In this document: positions 1-6,203 of the stretch, in pieces
Layout of the letters: every line of letters starts with the position of its first letter
Position numbering within the stretch: the first letter of the stretch is position 1
From: Bifidobacteriaceae bacterium
GTDB taxonomy: Bacteria > Actinomycetota > Actinomycetes > Actinomycetales > WQXJ01
Reading direction: 5' to 3'
DNA: 7,129 nt
Assembly (NCBI GenBank): GCA_031265345.1
Contig: JAISCU010000162.1
Coordinates: 1 to 7,129 of the forward strand
Translations under genes and position numbers: made by a program
Notes under the pieces: model-generated
Told to the model about the DNA's origin: nothing
Seen by the model: only the letters and a program-made list of their open reading frames with translations
Database searches by the model: none

Positions 1-1
1 G

Positions 2-3000
2 GAGGTGGTGCAGCCCGAATCGGCCACAGTGATCGACGTGTCCGTCAAACTGCCGGTGGAGGACCTGACCGACCTGGGAGGCGCGAGGGCCTACGATGCC
101 GGATTTGGGCCATCCGACGGCCTGATCACCCGGAACGCGGCAGGCCGCGAGGCCGACCTGACCGGCAACGCGGCCGGGGCCATCCAGGGCGGCTCGATCT
201 GGCCGCACGTCCACCAAGCGATCGTGGACCATGTCCTGGCGCATGATTCGACCCTGGTGTTCACCAATTCGCGGCGCGCCGCCGAACGGCTCGCCGCCCG
301 CGTCAACGAGGAGTATCAAGGCCGCGTCGGCCTCCATCCCGATCCCGGCGCCGCGCAACCAGCCGAGAACATCGGGGCGGCGGGCACGGCCGCGGTGGTC
401 GCGGAACAGATCGCCATGGCCCACCACGGCTCGATGAGCCGCGACCGCCGCACCGAGATCGAGAACCAACTGAAGGCCGGGCGCCTGCCCGCGGTGATCG
501 CCACGTCCTCGCTGGAGCTGGGCATCGACATGGGCGCCATCGACCTGGTGGTCCAGGTTGGATCGCCCCCTTCGGCGGCGGCCGGGCTGCAACGGGTCGG
601 CCGCGCCGGGCACCAGGTCGGCGCCGTGTCCAAGGGCCTGGTATATCCGGTCTACCGGGGCGACCTGGTGCCCGCGACCGTCACGGCGGAGCGGATGCGG
701 GCGGGCCAGATCGAGTCGGTCCACATCCCGGCCAACCCGCTCGACGTCCTGGCGCAGCAGATCGTGGCGATGGTCGCGATGGACACCTGGACCGTTCCGG
801 AGCTCGGCCGGTTGGTCCGCCAGGCGGCGCCGTTCGAGAACCTCGGCGAACGTTCGCTCGAGGCGGTGCTGGACATGCTCTCTGGGCGTTACCCCTCGGC
901 GGATTTCGCTGAGCTCAGGCCACGCATCGTCTGGGATCGCGCGACCGGCGAATTGACCCCGCGCCCAGGCGCGGCCTACCTGGTGCGCGTGTCCGGGGGC
1001 ACCATCCCGGACCGCGGGGTCTACGGCGTCTATCTGGCCGGTGAGCGGGCCGATCCCAAGAGCTCCAAGCGCGTCGGCGACCTCGACGAGGAGATGGTCT
1101 ACGAGTCGAGGGTGGGCGACACCTTCATGCTCGGGTCCTCGACCTGGCGCATCCAGGAGATCACCCCGAACGCCGTCTACGTGACCCCGGCGCCGGGAAT
1201 GCCGGGCCGTCTGCCGTTCTGGAAGGGCGACTCCCCGGCCCGGCCGGCCGAACTGGGCGCGGCCATCGGAGAGTTCATCCGCCGGACCGCCGCCCTGACC
1301 CGCGATGCCGCCGCGGCCCAGTTAGTAGAACAGGGCCGTCTGGACGACTGGGCGGCTGGCAACCTGATCGACTACCTGGCGGACCAGCGCGAGGCCACGG
1401 GCCAATTGCCGGATGACAGGACCATCGTGGTGGAACGGTTCCCCGACGAGCTCGGCGACACCCGGGTCATGGTCCACTCGATCTGGGGCGGCCGCGTCAA
1501 CGGCCCCTGGGCGGCCGTCCTGGGCGCCCGCCTGCGTGATCGTTACGGACTCGACGCCCAGGTCATGCCCTCCGACGACGGCATCATGCTGCGTCTGCCG
1601 GAACTGGCCGAGGACGCCTCGCTCGACCTCCTGATCGAGGCCGACGAGGTAGCTGCGGCCGTGACGGCGGCCATAGTCGGCACGGCCCATTTCGCCGCTC
1701 GCTTCCGCGAGGCCGCCGCCCGCGCCCTGGTCCTGCCCCGCCGCGCGCCCGGCAAGCGACAGCCACTGTGGCAGCAGCGCCACCGCGCGCAGCAGCTGCT
1801 CCAGATCGCCTCGCAGTTCAACGACTTCCCGGTGGTCATGGAAGCTGTGCGCGAGACGCTCCAAGACGACTTCGACGTGCCTGCCCTGACGGAATTGATG
1901 CGGAGCATCGAGCAGCGCCGCGTCCGTCTGGTAGAAGTCCAGACCCCCTCTGCTTCTCCCTTCGCCAGCGCCGTCGCGTTCGGCTACACCGCCCAGTTCC
2001 TCTACGACGGCGACGCGCCCCTGGCCGAACGCCGGGCGGCCGCGCTCAGCCTCGATCCGGCCATGTTGGCCGAGTTGCTGGGCTCGGGACCGGCCTCCGA
2101 TCTGGCCGACCTGCTGGACCCAGCGGTGGTCCTGGCGACCGATGCCGAGTTGGCCCGCTCCACGCCGGGACGTCGCGCCACCAGCGCGGAACAGTTGGCG
2201 GACATGCTCAGAGAGTTGGGCCCGCTGGGCGCCGAACGCCTGGACCAGTCCGCCGAGGGGCCGTGGCGCTCCTGGCTGGACGCCCTGGTGACCGCTCGGA
2301 GGGTGATCGAGGTCCGGTTGGCCGGGCAGCGCCGATGGGCCTGGGCCGAGGACGCGGCGGCGCTCAGGGACGGCCTGGGAGTGGCGCTGCCACCGGGCCT
2401 GCCGGAGGCTCTACTGGCCCCGACCGAGGACCCTCTGGGCGGCCTGGTCAGGCGTTATGTCCGGCATCATGGGCCTTTCGAGGCATCCGGGCTGGCTGGC
2501 GAGTTCGGGCTCGGTGTGGCCGTCGCGGAGCGCGAGCTGGAGGTCTTGGTGCGCCAGGGCCTGGCCACACGCGGACGCCTGCGACCAGCCGAGGCCGGTG
2601 GGCGGGGCGGTCCCGACTACTGCGACCCGGGCATAGTCACGCGGTTGCGGCGACGCTCGCTGGCCGCCCTGCGTCAGCAGATCGAGCCCGTGCCCGCCCA
2701 TGCGCTCGGCGCGTTCGCGCCCATCTGGCAGCAGATCGGCCGGTTGCGCGGCGCCGATGGCGTGCTCAGCGCTATCGGTTCGCTGGCCGGGGCGGCGCTT
2801 CCGGCCTCGGCCGTCGAGTCGCTGGTCCTGCCCAGCCGGGTGGCCGATTATTCGCCCGGGGCTTTGGATGAGTTGATCACAGCTGGCGAGGTCGCTTGGG
2901 TCGGCCAGGGCAAGACGGCCGCTGCGGACGGGATAGTCCGGTTGTTCGCGCTGGCCACCGAGGACAAGCAATTGGCCGATGCCGTGCCACCAGTGCCAGG

Positions 3001-4222
3001 GTCCCACGCCTCCGCCTTACTCGCCTTGCTGTCAGGCGGCGGCGCCTTCTGGCCCTTCGAATTGGCGGAGCGCCTCGACCTTGAGATCAATTCCGAGGAG
3101 TTGCGCGCGGCGGTCTGGGAACTGGTCTGGGGCGGCTGGGTGACGGCGGACTCCTTCGGCCCGCTGCGATCCTTCTTGTCAGGAGGCAAGACGGTCCACA
3201 AGGTGTCGCGGCGACCGCCCCGCGCGCGTTCCTTGGGCGGACGCCTGGCCATGCCCTCCCTAGCCTCGCTGCCGCTTGCCGCTAGCAGAACGACGGAGGC
3301 TCGGACGACCGGGGCCGGGGCGACCGCGCCTGCGGCGCCGGCGAGCGGGCTCGGACCCGGCGTGGCGGGGAGCGGGGTCGAAGCGGCTGGGGCGGGGTCC
3401 GCGGGGGTGGGGTCTGCCGGGCCGGGGGTTGGGGGTGCCGCGGCGGGCCAGGCGAGCGGCATCGTCCATCGCGTGGGGGTGGGCGTGGTCCGGAGCCGAG
3501 GCCTGGGGGTGGCCGGAGACCGACGGGGCGGGTTGGCGGGACGGTCCGACCCTGGGCTGGCGGCGCGCTGGGGACTGGCGCCGACGCCCGCGGCGCACCA
3601 GGAGGCACAACCGGTCGAGCGGCGGCTGGCCGCGACCGCGCTGGCGCTGCTGGAGCGGTACGGCGTGGTCACCCGGGGCTCGGCGGCCTCGGAGACCACC
3701 TTCGCACAGGTGTACCCCATCCTCAGCGCCATGGAGGACGCGGGCGCGATCCGGCGCGGCTACTTCATCGAGCATCTGGGGGGCTCGCAATTCGCCCTGC
3801 CGCCGGTGCCGGACGAGCTGCGGGCGGCTGCTAACTCGGCGGCGGTGCTGGTGCTCGCGGCGACCGATCCGGCCAACCCCTACGGCGCCGCGCTGCCCTG
3901 GCCGGAGCATCCGGGCACGCATCGGCCCGGGCGCACTGGCGGAGCGATAGTGGCGCTGGTCGATGGGCGGGCGGCGTTCTACCTCGAACGCGGCGGCCGC
4001 ACCGCGCTGTCGTTCAGCGCGGACACCGAGTTGTTGGACCGAGCCGCCCAGGCGCTGGCGGACGCGGTCGCCGATGGCAGGCTCGGGTCGTTGAAAGTCG
4101 CGCGTCTGGACGGCGAGGACGCGCTGGCGGCTCACGGCCGGCTCGCCCCCGCCGCTGGGGCGCTGGTCGCGGCCGGATTCGCGGTCACACCCTCCGGGCT
4201 GGTCAAACGGGGGCGGCGCTGA
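2..4222 (+). CDS. lhr: Lhr-family ATP-dependent DNA helicase, C-terminal ~1,400 residues (5' end outside window)
   Basis: Superfamily 2 helicase that moves 3'-to-5' on single-stranded DNA and unwinds duplexes; mycobacterial Lhr is DNA-damage inducible. The frame is open at the window edge, so the GTG at base 5 is not the start: the first RecA domain (Walker A, DEAH-type motif) lies upstream. Seen here are the second RecA domain with motif IV (TLVFTNSRR, bases 251-277), the HHGS-x-SRDRR segment, motif V (ATSSLELGIDMG, about 500-535) and motif VI (QRVGRAGH, 590-613). Next come the winged-helix/beta-barrel part of the Lhr core, with the signature RVGDLDEEMVYESRVGD (1070-1120) and TPAPGMPGRLPFWKGD (1184-1231), and the long Lhr C-terminal region ending in the GYFIEHLGGSQFA and LVDGRAAFYLERGGR motifs. 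Oddities are a linker insert at about 83-193, a Gly where the family usually has an acidic residue before the PPS motif (base 560), and a ~100-residue Gly/Ala-rich insert (about 3257-3553). The family is certain. Any glycosylase activity of the C-terminal domain, as reported for E. coli Lhr, is not shown here. Confidence 0.96.
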   Translation, partial: EVVQPESATVIDVSVKLPVEDLTDLGGARAYDAGFGPSDGLITRNAAGREADLTGNAAGAIQGGSIWPHVHQAIVDHVLAHDSTLVFTNSRRAAERLAARVNEEYQGRVGLHPDPGAAQPAENIGAAGTAAVVAEQIAMAHHGSMSRDRRTEIENQLKAGRLPAVIATSSLELGIDMGAIDLVVQVGSPPSAAAGLQRVGRAGHQVGAVSKGLVYPVYRGDLVPATVTAERMRAGQIESVHIPANPLDVLAQQIVAMVAMDTWTVPELGRLVRQAAPFENLGERSLEAVLDMLSGRYPSADFAELRPRIVWDRATGELTPRPGAAYLVRVSGGTIPDRGVYGVYLAGERADPKSSKRVGDLDEEMVYESRVGDTFMLGSSTWRIQEITPNAVYVTPAPGMPGRLPFWKGDSPARPAELGAAIGEFIRRTAALTRDAAAAQLVEQGRLDDWAAGNLIDYLADQREATGQLPDDRTIVVERFPDELGDTRVMVHSIWGGRVNGPWAAVLGARLRDRYGLDAQVMPSDDGIMLRLPELAEDASLDLLIEADEVAAAVTAAIVGTAHFAARFREAAARALVLPRRAPGKRQPLWQQRHRAQQLLQIASQFNDFPVVMEAVRETLQDDFDVPALTELMRSIEQRRVRLVEVQTPSASPFASAVAFGYTAQFLYDGDAPLAERRAAALSLDPAMLAELLGSGPASDLADLLDPAVVLATDAELARSTPGRRATSAEQLADMLRELGPLGAERLDQSAEGPWRSWLDALVTARRVIEVRLAGQRRWAWAEDAAALRDGLGVALPPGLPEALLAPTEDPLGGLVRRYVRHHGPFEASGLAGEFGLGVAVAERELEVLVRQGLATRGRLRPAEAGGRGGPDYCDPGIVTRLRRRSLAALRQQIEPVPAHALGAFAPIWQQIGRLRGADGVLSAIGSLAGAALPASAVESLVLPSRVADYSPGALDELITAGEVAWVGQGKTAAADGIVRLFALATEDKQLADAVPPVPGSHASALLALLSGGGAFWPFELAERLDLEINSEELRAAVWELVWGGWVTADSFGPLRSFLSGGKTVHKVSRRPPRARSLGGRLAMPSLASLPLAASRTTEARTTGAGATAPAAPASGLGPGVAGSGVEAAGAGSAGVGSAGPGVGGAAAGQASGIVHRVGVGVVRSRGLGVAGDRRGGLAGRSDPGLAARWGLAPTPAAHQEAQPVERRLAATALALLERYGVVTRGSAASETTFAQVYPILSAMEDAGAIRRGYFIEHLGGSQFALPPVPDELRAAANSAAVLVLAATDPANPYGAALPWPEHPGTHRPGRTGGAIVALVDGRAAFYLERGGRTALSFSADTELLDRAAQALADAVADGRLGSLKVARLDGEDALAAHGRLAPAAGALVAAGFAVTPSGLVKRGRR
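3257..3553 (+). other. Low-complexity Gly/Ala-rich insert inside Lhr C-terminal region
   Basis: About 100 codons between the family-typical MPS segment (base 3251) and GLAARWGLAP (from 3554), which picks up the normal Lhr alignment as I remember it. The translated segment has no predicted fold that I can see: it is mostly Gly, Ala, Val and Ser with scattered Arg, for example AGSAGVGSAGPGVGGAAAG. Glycine codons switch from mainly GGC in the rest of the gene to mainly GGG here. In bases 3361-3440 I count 50 G against 17 C, 10 T and 3 A, a strong G excess on the coding strand. The frame stays open and the conserved protein resumes downstream in the same frame, so this is an in-frame insertion or expanded flexible linker, not a frameshift. 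What it does is unknown. Confidence 0.75.
3389..3435 (+). other. Two consecutive G-quadruplex motifs in the lhr coding strand
   Basis: The first motif has G-tracts at 3389-3392, 3394-3397, 3403-3407 and 3409-3412 with loops of 1, 5 and 1 bases. The second has tracts at 3409-3412, 3419-3421, 3424-3428 and 3431-3435 with loops of 6, 2 and 2 bases. Both meet the usual rule of four tracts of three or more G with loops of seven or fewer. They share one tract, so only one can fully form at a time unless the neighbouring runs at 3367-3370 and 3374-3377 take part. The G-rich strand is the coding strand, so both the displaced DNA and the mRNA could fold. Folding in the cell is an inference. Confidence 0.6.
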
Positions 4223-5019
4223 TGCCCGAGGGCGACATCCTGCGCCGCGTGGCCGCCCGGCTGGACCAGGTCCTGGCGGGCCAGGCCGTGACCTATTGCC
4301 TGTTCCGCTGGCCGTCCTTGGGCGGGGTCGATCTGAGAGGCCAAACGGTCGAGGCGGTCGAGGCCTACGGCAAGCACGTCCTGATGCGCCTCGATTCCGG
4401 CTTCACCTTCCGGTCCCACCTGCGGATGGACGGCGCCTGGCTGATCGAGCGGGCGGTCGACGGCCGTCCGGGCACCGGCTCGCGGGCCGGGCAGTGGACC
4501 GCGAGGGCGGTCCTGGCCAATCGTTCGTGGGTGGTGATCGGACACAAGCTGGGTATGGCCGACCTGTTGCGGAGCCGCGACCTCGGGCGCCTCACCGGAA
4601 GGCTGGGCCCGGACGTGATGGCGGACGGCTTCGACGCCGGCCAGGCCGCCGAGGCGGTGGCGGCCCAGGGCCGACGCGGGATCGGCGCCACCTTGCTGGA
4701 CCAGACCGTGGTGGCCGGGATCGGCACCATCTACATGGCCGAATCGCTCTTCGCCTGGCGGGTCAGGCCGGACCGGGCGGCGGCGTCAGTGCCGGACGTG
4801 CCGGGGCTGTTGAAGCAGGCCAGGCGGCTGTTGTGGCGTTCAGTCGAGGCCCGCACGCCAACCGCCACGGGGCTGACCGGACGCGGCCAGACCAGCCAGG
4901 TCCATGGACGCGAGCACCTGCCCTGCCGCCGCTGCTCCACTCCGATCCGGGTGATGCGGGTCGGCTCGCCGCCACTGGATCGGCCGGCCTTCTACTGCCC
5001 CACCTGCCAGCCCGATTAA
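4222..5019 (+). CDS. nei: Fpg/Nei-family DNA glycosylase/AP lyase (endonuclease VIII-like)
   Basis: Base-excision repair enzyme of 265 residues, the normal family length, that removes oxidised bases and cuts the abasic site through its N-terminal amine. After Met removal the chain starts Pro2-Glu3 (MPEGD), the catalytic pair of the family. Lys51 (YGKH) and the HLRMDG motif (66-71) match the conserved N-terminal beta-sandwich. The helix-two-turn-helix part has LLDQ (158-161) and GIGTIYMAE (166-174). The zinc finger has Cys235/Cys238 and Cys259/Cys262, with Arg254 at the place of the DNA-contacting Arg258 of E. coli Fpg. PEGD rather than PELP favours the Nei branch over Fpg/MutM. Thr169 stands where the family nearly always has Asn, a residue that contacts DNA phosphate. 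The ATG shares its A with the TGA stop of lhr and has no strong ribosome-binding site of its own, so translation is probably coupled to lhr. Neighbouring lhr and nei genes are also known in mycobacteria. Confidence 0.95.
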   Translation: MPEGDILRRVAARLDQVLAGQAVTYCLFRWPSLGGVDLRGQTVEAVEAYGKHVLMRLDSGFTFRSHLRMDGAWLIERAVDGRPGTGSRAGQWTARAVLANRSWVVIGHKLGMADLLRSRDLGRLTGRLGPDVMADGFDAGQAAEAVAAQGRRGIGATLLDQTVVAGIGTIYMAESLFAWRVRPDRAAASVPDVPGLLKQARRLLWRSVEARTPTATGLTGRGQTSQVHGREHLPCRRCSTPIRVMRVGSPPLDRPAFYCPTCQPD

Positions 5020-5072
5020 GCGGCAGCCATGAAAGCCGAGGACAAGTGAGGGGTAGGCCTCAGCGGTGGTCA

Positions 5073-5094
5073 CGCGGGAACCTGGTCACCCGCG
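5073..5094. repeat. Short inverted repeat downstream of nei
   Basis: CGCGGG (5073-5078) and CCCGCG (5089-5094) can pair around a 10-base loop, 53 bases after the nei stop and just before the stronger hairpin at 5122-5151. The arms sit inside two near-direct copies beginning TGGTCAC (5067 and 5083). It may help stop transcription or protect the nei mRNA end. It is a weak feature on its own in such GC-rich DNA. Confidence 0.3.
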
Positions 5095-5121
5095 CGGCAC
5101 CGGGGTGGGCGGTTAAGCGAC

Positions 5122-5151
5122 TGTGGGCACCACCCGAAGGCGGTGCCCACA
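5122..5151. terminator. Perfect 10-bp hairpin between convergent genes, probable bidirectional terminator
   Basis: The arms TGTGGGCACC (5122-5131) and GGTGCCCACA (5142-5151) pair perfectly. After an A/C mismatch, two further C-G pairs close a CGAA tetraloop. The hairpin lies 102 bases past the nei stop and 69 bases past the clgR stop. No U-tract follows on either strand, so it is not a classical intrinsic terminator; tail-less hairpins at gene ends are common in actinobacteria. The position between two converging transcription units supports the call. Confidence 0.6.
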
Positions 5152-5187
5152 AGAAGGGCTCAGAGACTCGGACCCGCTATAGCCAGC

Positions 5188-5201
5188 CCGCTGACCAGCG
5201 G
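5188..5201. repeat. Small 5-bp hairpin just past the clgR stop
   Basis: CCGCT (5188-5192) pairs with AGCGG (5197-5201) around a GACC tetraloop, 19 bases beyond the clgR stop on the minus strand. The perfect 8-bp palindrome GCTATAGC (5176-5183) lies next to it. These could add to termination of the clgR transcript, but the stem is short and no U-tract follows. The rest of the 5020-5220 gap shows nothing else that I can support. Confidence 0.25.
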
Positions 5202-5220
5202 ATCAGGGTACTTCGAGGCG

Positions 5221-5517
5221 TCAGCCGACCGAGGCCAACTCGTCCTCGAACAGCGCCTCCGGCGTGTCCGGCACCCAAGTCGATTCGTGTGCCGCCAGCC
5301 GATCCGAGACCTCGCGCAGGGTTGCCCACAAGGGCAGGTCGAGAGCTTCGCAGATCGACGCCAAGAGTTCCGAGCTGGCTTCCTTCTGGCCCCGTTCGAC
5401 TTCGCTCAGATACCCGAGCGAGACCTTCGCTGCTGCCGACACGTCACGCAATGTCCGCCGCTGTCGCAAGCGGTTGGAACGCAGGACGCTGCCCAGTTCA
5501 CTTCGCAACAGGACCAT
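5221..5517 (-). CDS. clgR: ClgR-like HTH (XRE-family) transcriptional regulator
   Basis: A DNA-binding protein of 98 residues. The start MVLLRSELG matches the usual N-terminus of the actinobacterial ClgR/PopR group, and the helix-turn-helix at about residues 9-62 contains the hallmark [19 protein letters not shown] (32-50), followed by LREVSDRLA (67-75). In Streptomyces, Corynebacterium and mycobacteria, ClgR activates clp protease genes and, in some species, DNA repair genes during stress; its level is set by ClpP degradation. I chose the ATG at 5517 because homology starts there and AAGGGGGG lies ten bases upstream. The frame is open back to TTG at 5646, but those 43 codons include a TTA, have low GC at third positions and match nothing, so they are more likely leader. 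The tail ends ELASVG, a small-residue end that could serve as a degradation signal; that is inference. It faces nei, and lies downstream of cinA on the same strand. Confidence 0.9.
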   Translation of the reverse strand: MVLLRSELGSVLRSNRLRQRRTLRDVSAAAKVSLGYLSEVERGQKEASSELLASICEALDLPLWATLREVSDRLAAHESTWVPDTPEALFEDELASVG

Positions 5518-5650
5518 TGGCTTGGCACCCCCCTTCTCGGCCTTCTGTGCTGGCGATTGCAGGTGATTCTGGATTAAACGGTACCGCTTCAGACCCGGCG
5601 CATGATTCGCGGGCCTGGTCGGTGTCATGTGTTGGCTGTTCATCAACCGC
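5518..5650 (-). promoter_or_regulatory. Long untranslated leader of clgR with a near-palindrome
   Basis: From the inferred transcription start at about 5650 to the chosen clgR ATG there are about 133 bases. The stretch is open in the clgR frame but does not have the codon use of a coding region here. Within it, bases 5576-5589 form the 14-bp dyad AAACGGTACCGCTT, with one mismatched pair and a perfect CGGTACCG core, a possible operator or RNA hairpin. A six-G run at 5528-5533 preceded by AA probably serves as the ribosome-binding site. The alternative is a 43-residue N-terminal extension starting at TTG 5646 or ATG 5643. Confidence 0.5.
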
Positions 5651-5657
5651 CTAAACG

Positions 5658-5686
5658 CTTGTAGCTAATTCTATATTCCCGGTCAA
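5658..5686 (-). promoter_or_regulatory. Sigma-A-like promoter for clgR overlapping the cinA stop
   Basis: Read on the minus strand, TTGACC (5686-5681) is followed by exactly 17 bases and then TACAAG (5663-5658). This matches TTGACA at five of six positions and TATAAT at four of six. The interval is markedly AT-richer than its surroundings. The expected transcription start is near 5650-5651. The -35 box contains the TGA stop codon of the upstream cinA gene (5685-5683), so the promoter begins inside that gene. An imperfect dyad, AAGCGTTTAGGCGGTT, covers the predicted start (5660-5645) and could be a regulator site, including for ClgR itself. Confidence 0.6.
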
Positions 5687-6201
5687 ATCCCGGATGTCTG
5701 CCGAATTGTAGCTTCCGCGAGCTCGAGCGCGCGAGTCACCACCAACGTGCGCACTTGGGCACGGTCGCCGTCCAACCGCAAGGCTCTGACCGCCGGCTCG
5801 TCCTTGGCCCACGAGCAGGACACGAAAGCGGTCCCCGCGGGCACGCCGTCCGCCGGTCCCGGCCCGGCCACCCCGGTCGTGGCGATCCCGACATCGGCGC
5901 CCATCAAGTTGCGCACCCCGATCGCCATCTCGGCCGCGGCGGTGCCGTTGACCGCGCCGCGCTCCTCCAGCAGTTCGGCGTCCACGCCCAGCAGGTCACG
6001 CTTGATCTCGTTCGCGTAAGCCACCACCGCGCCGCGCAGCACGTCCGAGGCCCCTGGCACGTCCACGATCACAGCGCTCACCAAGCCGCCTGTCAGCGAC
6101 TCGGCCGTGGCCACCGTCAGGTCGTGCTCGCGCAGCAGATCGACCAGGGCGATAGCGCGTTTCTCATTGTCCAGTCCGCCCATGTTCCGGAACGGCGACA
6201 T
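5683..6201 (-). CDS. cinA: CinA C-terminal-domain family protein, nicotinamide mononucleotide amidase (PncC-like)
   Basis: A stand-alone C-terminal CinA domain of 172 residues, the usual size for the single-domain form; the N-terminal MoCF-like domain of two-domain CinA proteins is absent. Family members hydrolyse nicotinamide mononucleotide to nicotinate mononucleotide and ammonia in NAD salvage, in the cytoplasm. Seen are the AESLTGG motif with Ser35 (33-39), the VVAYANEIK motif with Tyr62 and Lys67 (59-67), and TTGVAGPGPADGVPAGTAF (108-126), which together cover the conserved active-site region. I chose ATG 6201 because AGGAG lies five bases before it; a longer frame begins at GTG 6246 but would overlap the upstream gene by 43 bases, and ATG 6183 is a weaker choice. 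The start is two bases from the upstream stop, which argues for one transcript. Many actinobacteria keep this gene between pgsA and clgR near ftsK and recA; pgsA is not seen here. Whether this protein has NMN amidase activity is inferred from the family. Confidence 0.93.
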   Translation of the reverse strand: MSPFRNMGGLDNEKRAIALVDLLREHDLTVATAESLTGGLVSAVIVDVPGASDVLRGAVVAYANEIKRDLLGVDAELLEERGAVNGTAAAEMAIGVRNLMGADVGIATTGVAGPGPADGVPAGTAFVSCSWAKDEPAVRALRLDGDRAQVRTLVVTRALELAEATIRQTSGI

Positions 6202-6203
6202 CC

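Noticed and set aside
1768..2871. 367-codon plus-strand open frame inside lhr
   Set aside because: Arg/Gly/Pro-rich composition without motifs, out of frame with the continuous Lhr protein.
3257..3553. Pair of compensating frameshifts in lhr
   Set aside because: Considered because the protein turns low-complexity here, but the frame contains no stop, the other plus frames give Arg/Trp/Gly-rich sequence without Lhr similarity, and conserved sequence resumes in the same frame.
2848..3732. 294-codon minus-strand open frame opposite lhr, rich in Pro and Ala
   Set aside because: It mirrors the G-rich insert and flanks of lhr; the lhr frame carries conserved motifs on both sides, so this is its shadow. 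The same holds for the minus-strand frame at 3260-4135.
5029..5049. Six-codon mini-gene MKAEDK after nei
   Set aside because: Far too short, with no ribosome-binding site or regulatory logic; chance occurrence.
5143..5577. 144-codon plus-strand frame opposite clgR
   Set aside because: No recognisable motifs and fully antisense to a gene with strong family match.
4296..5654. 452-codon open frame on the plus strand overlapping nei and extending across the intergenic region and clgR
   Set aside because: Its product is Arg/Gly/Pro-rich with no family features, it runs antisense to the well-supported clgR, and nei in another frame explains the first half. Long open shadow frames are expected at this GC content.
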